Source: Helicobacter hepaticus ATCC 51449
GTDB lineage: Bacteria > Campylobacterota > Campylobacteria > Campylobacterales > Helicobacteraceae
Assembly: GCF_000007905.1 (NCBI RefSeq)
Contig: NC_004917.1
Span: 558,001-622,000 of the forward strand
DNA length: 64,000 nt
Direction: 5' to 3'
Shown: one piece after another, positions 54,710 to 63,381 of the stretch
How positions within the stretch are numbered: the stretch's first letter is position 1
How the letters are laid out: each line of letters begins with the position of its first letter
Notes under the pieces: generated by a model
Told to the model about the DNA's origin: nothing
Database searches by the model: none
The model's input: the letters and a program-made list of their open reading frames with translations, nothing else
Translations under genes and position numbers: made by a program

Positions 54710-55567
54710 ATGATAAATGTCGCACATAGTCCTGATGCAGACGATTTATTTATGTATTATGCTATTGTTTTTGGGTGGGTAGATTCTACAAACTTACGCT
54801 TTAGCAACACGGCTAAGGATATTCAAACGCTTAATCTTGACACATTACAGGGAAAATACGATATTAGTGCAATTTCATTTGCTCTTTATCCGCTTATCGC
54901 ACAAAATTATGCACTTTTACGCACAGGTGTAAGCTTTGGGAATGGGTATGGACCAAAACTTATCAAAAAAAAAGGAAAAATATGCAAAAAACATTTCAAA
55001 GTGGCTTTAAGTGGAGAACATACAACAAATGCAATGATTTTTCGTATTGCTTATCCACACGCACGCATTATTTATAAAAACTTCCTTGATATAGAACAAA
55101 GCGTGCTTAATGATGAGGTTGATGCAGGGGTGCTCATTCACGAATCAATTTTAAACTTTGATAAAAGTTTAGAAGTAGAAGCGGAGTTATGGGATATTTG
55201 GCAAGAACTAAGCGCTGATAACTTACCCCTACCACTTGGAGGTATGGCTTTGCGTCGCTCTCTTCCGCTTACCACCGCTATAGAATGTGAAAAAATACTT
55301 ACAAAAGCTGTTGATGTTGCTGTCAATAATAAAAAAATTTTAAGTGAAATGCTTCTTGAGAGAGGTATTATCCGCGTAAATGCCAAAGAGCTTGATATTT
55401 ATCTTAATCTCTATGCTAATAAAGATTCTATCTCTGTGAATGAGAGCGAAATAAAGGCTATAGATAAACTCTTTGAACTAGGCTATAATGCGGGATTTTA
55501 TCCACAAATGCTTAAAACACAAGATTACTTTATCCCTACTGAATATGAGCAACTCCGCTTTTCATAA
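54710..55567 (+). CDS. mqnD: 1,4-dihydroxy-6-naphthoate synthase (futalosine menaquinone pathway)
   Basis: Late enzyme of the futalosine route to menaquinone, which Helicobacter and Campylobacter use in place of the Men pathway. The 285 residues begin VAHSPDADDLFMYYA, followed by the MqnD-type segment ISAISFALYPLIAQNYALLRTG and the GNGYGPKLI loop, in the periplasmic-binding-protein fold. MqnA is related, but the GxGxGP loop favours MqnD. A run of nine A at 54965-54973 follows that loop. It converges on the AI-2E family gene. Confidence 0.82.
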   Translation: MINVAHSPDADDLFMYYAIVFGWVDSTNLRFSNTAKDIQTLNLDTLQGKYDISAISFALYPLIAQNYALLRTGVSFGNGYGPKLIKKKGKICKKHFKVALSGEHTTNAMIFRIAYPHARIIYKNFLDIEQSVLNDEVDAGVLIHESILNFDKSLEVEAELWDIWQELSADNLPLPLGGMALRRSLPLTTAIECEKILTKAVDVAVNNKKILSEMLLERGIIRVNAKELDIYLNLYANKDSISVNESEIKAIDKLFELGYNAGFYPQMLKTQDYFIPTEYEQLRFS

Positions 55568-55576
55568 AAAGCGAAT

Positions 55577-56644
55577 CTATAAGCCTATTTTGTCTTGATG
55601 ATGGGGTGTGAGGGATTCTTTAGCTGTTTGTTTGCGATAGATTCTAAGTAATGAAATAAAAAGTGCTGTAACTGCTGGTCCAAGTATAATTCCCCAAAAT
55701 CCAAAACTTGTAAGCCCTGCAAGAATGGCAAAGAAAATAAGAAGTTCATTGATTTTCACAGAAGTTTTAAGCACTTTTTTGTTGATAATTCCAATCAAAA
55801 TAGGCTTAATAATATTATCAATTAACACCGCACAAACAATAAGAGCATAAAGTGCAATAATGAGTGCATTATGTGTATTACCAAGATAAAATTCATATCC
55901 TGCCAATGGTAACCACACAAGCCCTCCACCTACTATAGGCACAATTGATGCAAGTCCATAAAGCATACCAAAAAATACTCCATCATAACCAAAAAACATA
56001 ATCAATATACCAAAAGCAAAGCCTTGAAGCACGATGTTTAGGAGCGAAGTATAAAAAACCACTTTAATAACATTTGTTACTTCATCAAGCACATTTGCAA
56101 TTTGTATATTTTCAAAAGGAATAAGCTCAATAATATATTCATAGGCTTGTTTGCCATAAAGAAAATAAAAAAATAAAAATACAACAATAAAGCCTGTATC
56201 AATGATAAATCCCAAGCTTGATTTGCCAAGTTGAGAGCTAAAATTAAACACATAGCTTAAAATTGATGGAGCAGATATATTATTAAATACATCGCGCAAT
56301 CTTGATTCTATCTCCGGAAACGAGCTAAAGAGCGCGAGAATTTGTGCTTTGCTACCCTCAATAAATGCACCAAAAGCAGTAGGATTAAGTTCAGATACAG
56401 AGGTTATAAGAGTTTTCATCAAAGAGAACAAAGGCACAATAAAGAGTAATACTAATACACTCACACTCACAAATGCACATATCACAGGGTATTTGATATA
56501 TTTTGAGAGAATGTTATGCAATCCATAAGTAGCGATACAAAGCAAAAGAGCAATTAAAATATCCATTAAATAGGCTGCATACACGTAATACATCATATAT
56601 GCGCTTACTCCAAATACAAGCCAAAAAAATGTAATTGCTCTCAC
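55577..56644 (-). CDS. AI-2E family (PerM-type) membrane permease
   Basis: A polytopic protein of about 355 residues with eight hydrophobic segments, the conserved MLYGLASIVPIVGGGLVWLP region and the C-terminal GFWGIILGPAVTALFI. The family includes exporters of autoinducer-2 and sodium or proton antiporters; the substrate here is unknown. I favour the GTG at 56644, which has AAGGGA seven bases upstream. The longer frame from a TTG at 56713 has no such site. The divergent region with metY holds the large inverted repeat. Confidence 0.8.
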   Translation of the reverse strand: MRAITFFWLVFGVSAYMMYYVYAAYLMDILIALLLCIATYGLHNILSKYIKYPVICAFVSVSVLVLLFIVPLFSLMKTLITSVSELNPTAFGAFIEGSKAQILALFSSFPEIESRLRDVFNNISAPSILSYVFNFSSQLGKSSLGFIIDTGFIVVFLFFYFLYGKQAYEYIIELIPFENIQIANVLDEVTNVIKVVFYTSLLNIVLQGFAFGILIMFFGYDGVFFGMLYGLASIVPIVGGGLVWLPLAGYEFYLGNTHNALIIALYALIVCAVLIDNIIKPILIGIINKKVLKTSVKINELLIFFAILAGLTSFGFWGIILGPAVTALFISLLRIYRKQTAKESLTPHHQDKIGL

Positions 56645-56752
56645 CTTAATTCCCTTCTTATCTTTAAATATTTTATAGATTCTATAAATACTTATTGTAG
56701 CAAAAATTACCAAATCAGCTTTTTATGCTCATAGTGAGTTAATATTTTCTAT

Positions 56753-56851
56753 ACAAAAAAATAAGATTACAATATGTATTTGTAAAAAAGTAACAATTTA
56801 TCCTTTTTAGCATATTTATATATATTACATATTGTAATCTTATTTTTTTGT
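56753..56851. repeat. 26-bp perfect inverted repeat in the AI-2E permease/metY intergenic region
   Basis: Arms at 56753-56778 and 56826-56851 are exact reverse complements, separated by 47 bases of AT-rich sequence. Each arm contains AAGATTACAATATGTA, with an internal TACA-ATA-TGTA dyad, and a run of seven A (or T) at its outer end. The poly-T end of each arm points toward the gene on that side and is followed by a -10-like hexamer (GATATTAT toward metY, TATAGA on the other strand). It could be two identical operator/promoter modules placed back to back, or a large hairpin or cruciform. Confidence 0.9.
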
Positions 56852-56896
56852 GATATTATTAAATTCAAAAAATAACAAAATACAACGAGGTATAAT

Positions 56897-58189
56897 ATGG
56901 CAAATCTCTCTCACCACAATCTTTCACAAGATACGCTTGCACTTCACGCAGGTTATACTTATGACACACAGCGCACAATCAGCGTGCCAATTTATCAAAA
57001 TACTGCTTATAGTTTTGAGAGCTTAGAACAAGCTGCTGCACGATTCGGACTTCAAGAGATTGGTAATATTTATACACGCTTGAGCAATCCTACCACCGAT
57101 GTTCTAGGTGCGCGCTTAGCTGCAGTTGAGGGAGGAATATTTGGTGTGCCTACTGCTAGTGGGAGTGCTGCAATTTTTTATGCGATTGTTAATTGTGCGC
57201 AAAGTGGCGATAATATCGTATTTTCCAATAAAATCTATGGTGGCACACAAACACTATTCGTGCATACTTTAAAACGATTTGGCATACAAACAAAAGTTTT
57301 TGATATTGACAATATTGAATCTTCTTTGGAATCTGTCATAGATGATAAAACAAAAGCGATTTTTTTTGAAAGTATTTCAAACCCACAAATATCTATTGCC
57401 GATACGGAGAAAATTACCGCTATTGCTAAAAAACATAAAATTATTAGCATTTGTGATAATACCATTCCCACCGCATTTTTACATAAACCTTTTGATTATG
57501 GCGTGGATATTAGCATATATAGTCTAAGTAAGTATATTAATGGGCAAGGAAGTGCGCTTGGTGGAGCAATTATTGAGCGATATGGATTAAATGAATTAAT
57601 TAAGGATAATCCGCGCTATGAGGTATTTAACACACCTGATGCAAGCTATCACGGATTAATATATGCAAATCTTCCTTTGCCTTGCTTTAGTATCCGGCTT
57701 ATTACAGAATGGCTTAGAAACATTGGCGCTACTCTCTCTCCACAAGCATCGTGGATTATTCTACAAGGCTTAGAAACTTTAGAGTTGCGTATTAAAAAAC
57801 ATAGTCAAAATGCCCTTAAAGTCGCGGAATTTTTACAATCACACCCTAAGGTGCAAAGTGTGGCTTATGCTGGATTAACAAGTAACCCTTACAATAGACT
57901 ACTTCAAAAATATTACAAAGATTCCCAAGCAAGTGGGCTTATCAGTTTTGAGGCGCAAAGTTTTGAAGAGGCACAAAAAATTTGTAATGCTACAGAAATT
58001 TTTGCAGTCGTAGTTAATATTGGGGATTCAAAATCACTTATCATTCACCCCGCTTCCACAACACATTCGCAACTTAATGCAGATGAACTCTCAAGCGCAG
58101 GTATCACACCTTGCACTATACGCCTTAGCATTGGTTTAGAATCTGCAGATGATTTAATACAAGATTTAAAAAAAGCTTTAGAAAAATAA
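56897..58189 (+). CDS. metY: O-acetylhomoserine sulfhydrylase
   Basis: PLP enzyme that makes homocysteine from O-acetylhomoserine and sulfide. The 430 residues are the normal MetY length, longer than MetB/MetC, and begin DTLALHAGYTYD. IYTRLSNPTTDVLGARLAAVEGG and the PLP-lysine motif SLSKYINGQGSALGG (Lys near residue 209) are seen, as is IHPASTTHSQL at the C-terminus. The ribosome-binding site is CGAGG. metA follows nine bases later, matching substrate production. Confidence 0.94.
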   Translation: MANLSHHNLSQDTLALHAGYTYDTQRTISVPIYQNTAYSFESLEQAAARFGLQEIGNIYTRLSNPTTDVLGARLAAVEGGIFGVPTASGSAAIFYAIVNCAQSGDNIVFSNKIYGGTQTLFVHTLKRFGIQTKVFDIDNIESSLESVIDDKTKAIFFESISNPQISIADTEKITAIAKKHKIISICDNTIPTAFLHKPFDYGVDISIYSLSKYINGQGSALGGAIIERYGLNELIKDNPRYEVFNTPDASYHGLIYANLPLPCFSIRLITEWLRNIGATLSPQASWIILQGLETLELRIKKHSQNALKVAEFLQSHPKVQSVAYAGLTSNPYNRLLQKYYKDSQASGLISFEAQSFEEAQKICNATEIFAVVVNIGDSKSLIIHPASTTHSQLNADELSSAGITPCTIRLSIGLESADDLIQDLKKALEK

Positions 58190-58197
58190 GGAAAACT

Positions 58198-59079
58198 ATG
58201 CCACTCATTATCCCAGAAGATATTCCCGCTTATAAATTCCTCAATCAAAATGCTTTTGTTATGGGTTCTCAAAGGGCAAAACATCAAGATATTAGAGCAT
58301 TAGAAGTGCTTATTGTTAATCTTATGCCAACAAAAATAGAGACAGAAAATCAGATTCTCTCTCTTTTGGCTAACTCTCCTTTGCAGATAAATATTACTCT
58401 TCTTTCTACATCAAGCTATATTGGCACAAATACACCCAAAAGCCATTTGGAGCGCTTTTATGTAAATTTTAGCGAAATCAAAGGACGCAATTTTGATGGA
58501 GCAATTGTTACAGGAGCACCTATTGAACATTTAGCATTTGAGCAAGTAGCTTATTGGAATGAAATCTCCACAATTATGGATTATCTCAAAAAGCATTGCA
58601 CAAGCACACTTTATTTGTGCTGGGGAGCAATGGCAAGTTTATATCACTTTCACAAGATTCCAAAAATTTCACTGCCACATAAAGTCTTTGGAATCTTTGC
58701 ACATCATATTATAGAAAATGATTTACTCCTTAGCGGCTTAGATGAAAATATAAGAATCCCTCATTCTAGGCATTCAGGCATTGATGATCAAAAGGTAAGA
58801 AAATCGCAACTCAAAATCTTACTTGAAAGTGATATATGTGGTATTTGCGCACTTAAAGATGACAAAGACTTTTTTATACTTGGACACCCAGAATATGCCA
58901 AAAATACGCTTTTACTTGAATATGAACGTGATAAACAAAAGGGTTTAGAGATTACACAACCTCTGAATTATTTTAATGATAAAGGAGAACCTGTGCTTTC
59001 TTGGAAATCAAGTGCAAGCGTGCTTTTTTCAAATTGGCTCAATTTTTCTGTATATCAAGATACACCTTTTGTTTTATAA
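58198..59079 (+). CDS. metA: Homoserine O-acetyltransferase (MetA family)
   Basis: Activates homoserine for methionine synthesis. The 293 residues carry the catalytic Cys141 in LCWGAMAS, a His in the FILGHPEYAKN block and VNLMPTKIETENQ near the N-terminus. Glu110 in TGAPIEHLAFEQ occupies the site where succinyl-specific enzymes have Gly, so acetyl-CoA is the predicted donor despite the MetA fold. That fits MetY next door, which uses O-acetylhomoserine. Confidence 0.92.
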   Translation: MPLIIPEDIPAYKFLNQNAFVMGSQRAKHQDIRALEVLIVNLMPTKIETENQILSLLANSPLQINITLLSTSSYIGTNTPKSHLERFYVNFSEIKGRNFDGAIVTGAPIEHLAFEQVAYWNEISTIMDYLKKHCTSTLYLCWGAMASLYHFHKIPKISLPHKVFGIFAHHIIENDLLLSGLDENIRIPHSRHSGIDDQKVRKSQLKILLESDICGICALKDDKDFFILGHPEYAKNTLLLEYERDKQKGLEITQPLNYFNDKGEPVLSWKSSASVLFSNWLNFSVYQDTPFVL

Positions 59080-59080
59080 T
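59075..59080 (+). promoter_or_regulatory. -10 element before the Nif3-like gene
   Basis: TTTATAATTAG overlaps the metA stop and lies about 30 bases before the next start, so the Nif3-flgZ-waaA run may have its own promoter. Confidence 0.4.
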
Positions 59081-59110
59081 TAGTTTATATTTTCATAAAT
59101 AAGGATTTTT

Positions 59111-59947
59111 ATGCAGCAAGATAAACAAAATACACATCAAAAAAACCCAAAAGTGGGAGAGATTTATGAGCTATGCAATACTATCTCGCCTTTTAACACA
59201 CAAGAATCTTGGGATAAAAGTGGTTTAAATCTCGGTAGTTTTCATAATGAATATACAGATATTGTGCTTTGTCTTGAGGTAAATCTCGCTATTGCACTCT
59301 CGCTTAAACCAAATACACTTCTTATTACACACCACCCTTTGTTTTTCAATCCTACTGCTCAAATGATAACAGATACATACCCTCATAATATCGCTGCCAT
59401 TCTTATTCGTAAAAATTGCTCACTCATTAGTCTTCACACAAATTTTGATAAATCACATCTAAATACCTACCTCACACATCAAATTTTACAATGGCATCAT
59501 TTTGTGCCAAGTGAAGATGGGCTTTTAATGAGTGGGAAGATTCCGCCTATATCACTTCAAAAATTGGCTCAAGATGTATGCAAAAAGCTGAATGCGCCTA
59601 GTGTGAGTTTCGTGCAAGGCGATGATATAACATTTCTCAATCAAGAATCTCAAGCATCTCATACAAATGATGCCATTACAGAAGCTTATGTTGTATGCGG
59701 AAGTGGTTGCTCACTCCTTTCTCAAATCCAACCAAATCCACATATATGTTTGCTTACAGGTGATATCAAACATCACGATGCAATGATGGCTAAAAGTATG
59801 GGCATAAGCCTTATAGACATAGGACACTACGAGAGTGAAAAATATTTTGTGGAAATTTTTGATTCTATTTTGCAAAATGTGGGATATAACGCTATAATTA
59901 TGGATTGTAAAAATCCATTCTATTTTTGCCAAGCTAAGCATCAATAG
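59111..59947 (+). CDS. Nif3-like dinuclear metal centre protein
   Basis: A 278-residue protein of the YbgI/NIF3 family, which forms toroidal hexamers with a two-metal site. The metal ligands are visible in LLITHHPLFFNP (about residues 76-87), ISLHTNFDKSHLN and the C-terminal GISLIDIGHYESEKYFVE. The cellular role of the family is uncertain (proposed GTP cyclohydrolase-like or metal-handling). It precedes flgZ in the order recalled for H. pylori. Confidence 0.88.
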   Translation: MQQDKQNTHQKNPKVGEIYELCNTISPFNTQESWDKSGLNLGSFHNEYTDIVLCLEVNLAIALSLKPNTLLITHHPLFFNPTAQMITDTYPHNIAAILIRKNCSLISLHTNFDKSHLNTYLTHQILQWHHFVPSEDGLLMSGKIPPISLQKLAQDVCKKLNAPSVSFVQGDDITFLNQESQASHTNDAITEAYVVCGSGCSLLSQIQPNPHICLLTGDIKHHDAMMAKSMGISLIDIGHYESEKYFVEIFDSILQNVGYNAIIMDCKNPFYFCQAKHQ

Positions 59948-59979
59948 ATTCTAATCACCTAACCAAAAAGGAAATCCCG

Positions 59980-60756
59980 ATGAATAAGCATTTAAAAGAA
60001 CTTATAGAAGTGGCGAATTTTGACAAACAAATTGATGACTTAGAACCCAAAATTTCCCAAGCACGTTCCGAACTTAATGAACAAATCAAACAACAAGAGC
60101 AAATTTTAAAGAATATAGAAAAACTTGATCGCGAATCTTATAGCATTGAGCTTGAAATTTCTCATCACAACCGAAATATTCAAGATGCCTCTTCAAAACT
60201 AGAGCAAATTGGCAAAAAGCAAAAAGAAATTAAAACAGAAAAAGAAATGCGTGCTCTTGATGTAGAATCTGATATTGCTAAAGAAAATATGACTCATTCA
60301 AATAGCGAAATTGATCGTCTTGAAACACTGAAAAAAAGTAAAGAAGAAGAGAAAAAAGCCTATGAGCCAAAGCTTGAAGAGCTTAAATCTCTCATTAAAA
60401 CGCTTGAAGAAAAAACACAAAGTCAAGTCCAAGAAATTAAAAAAGTGCAACAAGAATTATTTAATAAAAAAGAAGCACTTGTGGGACAAATGGATAGTAA
60501 AATCACAAGTTTTTATGCCAAAATTAGACGTTGGGCAGGAAATACAAGCGTGGTTTGTGTTTTCAAACAGGCTTGCGGTGGTTGCTTTATCAAGCTTAAT
60601 GACACTATTTATAGTGAGATTCTTAAAGGCAATGACATTATTAACTGCCCTCATTGCGGGCGGATTCTCTATGCAAATCCCTCTTCAAAAAGCACTCAAA
60701 CACCAACAAATACAGCTGAAGAAAAACCTCAAAGCAAGAAAAAAACTAAAGCATAG
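59980..60756 (+). CDS. flgZ: Zinc-ribbon coiled-coil flagellar regulator FlgZ (HP0958-like)
   Basis: A 258-residue protein: an antiparallel coiled coil (residues about 10-170, with QIDDLEPKISQARSELNEQI at its start), then a zinc ribbon with CGGC (about 198-201) and CPHC (about 221-224), and a Lys/Thr-rich tail. H. pylori HP0958 binds and stabilises RpoN and influences flaA mRNA, so it is needed for flagellum synthesis. The same role is inferred. It is in one run with the Nif3-like gene and waaA. Confidence 0.88.
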   Translation: MNKHLKELIEVANFDKQIDDLEPKISQARSELNEQIKQQEQILKNIEKLDRESYSIELEISHHNRNIQDASSKLEQIGKKQKEIKTEKEMRALDVESDIAKENMTHSNSEIDRLETLKKSKEEEKKAYEPKLEELKSLIKTLEEKTQSQVQEIKKVQQELFNKKEALVGQMDSKITSFYAKIRRWAGNTSVVCVFKQACGGCFIKLNDTIYSEILKGNDIINCPHCGRILYANPSSKSTQTPTNTAEEKPQSKKKTKA

Positions 60757-60783
60757 AATCTAAGAGCTTTTTGAGGAATTGTT

Positions 60784-62040
60784 ATGGATAGAGCAGATTC
60801 TACAAAAGATTTAGATAAAAATAAAACTCCTCGTTTTCCTTTTACATATTATTGTCTTTGTATAATACTCTATCTTATAGCACTACCTATTTTAATTGCA
60901 AATATATTTCGTGCAAAACATCGTGAATCTATTCCAGCACGTTTTTTTTACTCATCGCTTGATTGTGAGCCACAATATTGGTTTCACGCGTGTTCTTTTG
61001 GCGAAATAAAATCTCTTGAACCCCTTATCAACGCATCAAAAACTATGCCTTGCACCATTCTTATTACAACTATTACACATACAGGTTTTAAAGAAGCAAA
61101 ACGCCTATATCAAACGCATTCTGCAGATTCACAAGATACAGCCCATATTGTCGTGCGTTATTTACCTTTTGAAATATTTTTGCCCTTATGGAGTAAATCT
61201 TGTCGCCAACTTAAAACTCTCGTGGTTACAGAAGCTGAAATATGGCAAATGCTTTTTTATCTTGCGAAGTCTCATAGAGCACGCACTCTACTGATTAATG
61301 CCCGCATTTCTAATCGCTCACACAAAAATTATCAACGTTTTGCGTGGTTTTATCAAGGCATTTTTAATCTTATTGATGAAGTGCTTGCTCAAAGTCAAAT
61401 TGATAAGGAGCGTTTAGAGAATTTAGGTGCACATAATGTTGAAGTTTTTGGTAATCTTAAAACACTCAATACTCCCTCACTTAGCGCACATTATACCAAA
61501 CCTTCCTCTGCTGTATTTATTGGCGCAAGCACACATAGAGGCGAAGAAAAGCTTATCCTTGAAGCCTTTAAAGCTCTTAAAAATGCTCAAAAATCATCTG
61601 ATAACTCTGCACTTTTACTCATTGCACCGCGCCACCCAGAACGTTTTAAGGAAGTGTATGAATTAAGCCTACGCACTTTTACAAACACTACACTTTTCTC
61701 ACAAACACATTTGAATGCTCATAATGCAGATGTAATTATTATTGATACACTTGGAGAACTTAATAATCTCTATGCAATAAGTGATGTTGTCATACTTGGT
61801 GGTGGTTTTGCCAAAATAGGAGGGCATAATCCGCTTGAGCCCGCTTATTTTCATACAAAGCTTATAAGTGGAGAACATATTTTTAATCAATACGCACTTT
61901 TTGAGGAAATAGAACATTATGTGCTGATACCTCCCCAAAGCTTAAAAGATACGCTTCTTAGATGGGAATCTCTACCCAAGAGCGCCATTAAAACAAATTC
62001 CCAAGACAAACTCACTACCCTTATACAAAAGATATACTGA
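60784..62040 (+). CDS. waaA: 3-deoxy-D-manno-octulosonic acid transferase
   Basis: Adds Kdo to lipid IVA in LPS core synthesis. One N-terminal membrane anchor (YYCLCIILYLIALPILIAN) precedes the two glycosyltransferase domains. The family block FHACSFGEIKSLEPLI (about residues 61-76) contains the catalytic Glu, and the CMP-Kdo pocket has IGASTHRGEE, APRHPERF and GGGFAKIGGHNPLEPA. 418 residues is normal. Its stop overlaps the next start. Confidence 0.94.
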   Translation: MDRADSTKDLDKNKTPRFPFTYYCLCIILYLIALPILIANIFRAKHRESIPARFFYSSLDCEPQYWFHACSFGEIKSLEPLINASKTMPCTILITTITHTGFKEAKRLYQTHSADSQDTAHIVVRYLPFEIFLPLWSKSCRQLKTLVVTEAEIWQMLFYLAKSHRARTLLINARISNRSHKNYQRFAWFYQGIFNLIDEVLAQSQIDKERLENLGAHNVEVFGNLKTLNTPSLSAHYTKPSSAVFIGASTHRGEEKLILEAFKALKNAQKSSDNSALLLIAPRHPERFKEVYELSLRTFTNTTLFSQTHLNAHNADVIIIDTLGELNNLYAISDVVILGGGFAKIGGHNPLEPAYFHTKLISGEHIFNQYALFEEIEHYVLIPPQSLKDTLLRWESLPKSAIKTNSQDKLTTLIQKIY

Positions 62041-62777
62041 TGTATAAAGATAAGGCTTACAAAGTCCTCGCCCGCACACATAATATTTCTCATAATCAAG
62101 CTAAATCTCTTATTGATAAAGGACTTGTCTTCGCTGCAGGCAAAAAAGTAAATATCGCACGACTTGAAATCCCAATCCATACTGCCTTTGAGATTCTTAA
62201 ACCCAAAAAACCTAAAGTGCTTTTTACCGATGAACATATCCTTGCGCTTGAAAAACCACCATTTATAGAATCTTATGATTTAAGTAATATGTTTGAAGGC
62301 TGGCATTTGCTTCATAGGCTTGATAGGGAAACAAGTGGTGTCATTTTGCTCATTAAGGAAGGAAGTGCTTTTCACATAAAAGCAAAAGAAGCCTTTAAAA
62401 ATCAAGAAGTTTATAAAGAATATGTTTGCCTTGTGCACGGAATCCTAGCAGATTCCATAGAAATAAATAAAGCAATCTCTACAACAAAAAGAGGTTTTGC
62501 AAAATCACGCATTGATAAAAAAGGGTTAAATGCACTCACTCTCCTCACCCCTCTAAGTATAATGGGTAAAAAAACCTTGCTCAAAGCCCTTATCAAAACA
62601 GGGCGCACACATCAAATACGCGTGCATTGTCAAAGTATCAATCACCCTATACTAGGCGATAGAATCTATGGTAAAAATGATGAAGCAAAACGTCTTATGC
62701 TTCACGCCCATAAAATCGCGCTTTTGGGCTATGAATTTACTTCGCCCCTGCCAAAAGAACTACGTATTGGAGAATGA
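62040..62777 (+). CDS. RluA-family pseudouridine synthase
   Basis: A 245-residue RNA pseudouridine synthase. An N-terminal S4-like segment (YKVLARTHNISHNQAKSLIDKGLV) is followed by the catalytic HRLDRETSGVIL (Asp near residue 96) and the KTGRTHQIRVHC motif near residue 185. The RNA target (tRNA or rRNA) cannot be told from sequence. It overlaps waaA and the esterase gene. Confidence 0.9.
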   Translation: MYKDKAYKVLARTHNISHNQAKSLIDKGLVFAAGKKVNIARLEIPIHTAFEILKPKKPKVLFTDEHILALEKPPFIESYDLSNMFEGWHLLHRLDRETSGVILLIKEGSAFHIKAKEAFKNQEVYKEYVCLVHGILADSIEINKAISTTKRGFAKSRIDKKGLNALTLLTPLSIMGKKTLLKALIKTGRTHQIRVHCQSINHPILGDRIYGKNDEAKRLMLHAHKIALLGYEFTSPLPKELRIGE

Positions 62778-63367
62778 TAGCTATGCAATATTTTTATTCT
62801 CACGGATTTCACTCTAGTCGTGATTCTCAAGCGTATAAGCGGCTTTGTTGTGGTTTAGATATTGAGCCACAACAACTTGTTTATGACAATGGCGCAGATT
62901 TTTATACAAATCTGTATAGCTGCAAAAGTCAATTACAAAATTGTATAGAATCCAATATGCCCTTTGGTTTTATTGGCAACTCTTTGGGGGCATTTTACTT
63001 ATGGCAACTCACACTATTTGCGCCCACTCTAAGTATTCCTACACCTCATACGCTTATTCTTTTCAATCCTGTTCTTGAACCCTTAGTGCAACTTAAAAAA
63101 TATATCAATCAACCTCAAATCAATACTACAACGCATCAAAGTTTTACATTTAGTTATGATTCGTGGGTTTCATATGCGCATTCCTTGCGTATGCCTTTAG
63201 CAAAACAGATTCAATGTATTGTATGCCTTTCACTTGATGATGAACTCATTGATGTGCAAGTTTCAAAAGCCTATTGGCAACATTATGCGCGTATTGTAAT
63301 GATTGAAGGTGGTCATATTATTACGGATTTTTCACCTTTTAAACAAACACTTGCACCTTTTCTTTAA
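62774..63367 (+). CDS. YqiA-type alpha/beta-hydrolase esterase
   Basis: A 197-residue alpha/beta hydrolase of the YqiA/UPF0227 group. The N-terminus FYSHGFHSSRDSQAYKRL, the nucleophile elbow GFIGNSLGAFYLW (Ser near residue 69), the acid in SLDDELIDV and the His in EGGHIITDF build the catalytic triad. The natural ester is not known. The ATG overlaps the RluA stop (ATGA); a second ATG (MQYFYSHG) nine bases later is also possible. Confidence 0.82.
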   Translation: MIAMQYFYSHGFHSSRDSQAYKRLCCGLDIEPQQLVYDNGADFYTNLYSCKSQLQNCIESNMPFGFIGNSLGAFYLWQLTLFAPTLSIPTPHTLILFNPVLEPLVQLKKYINQPQINTTTHQSFTFSYDSWVSYAHSLRMPLAKQIQCIVCLSLDDELIDVQVSKAYWQHYARIVMIEGGHIITDFSPFKQTLAPFL

Positions 63368-63381
63368 TCTACTCTGCTGTT

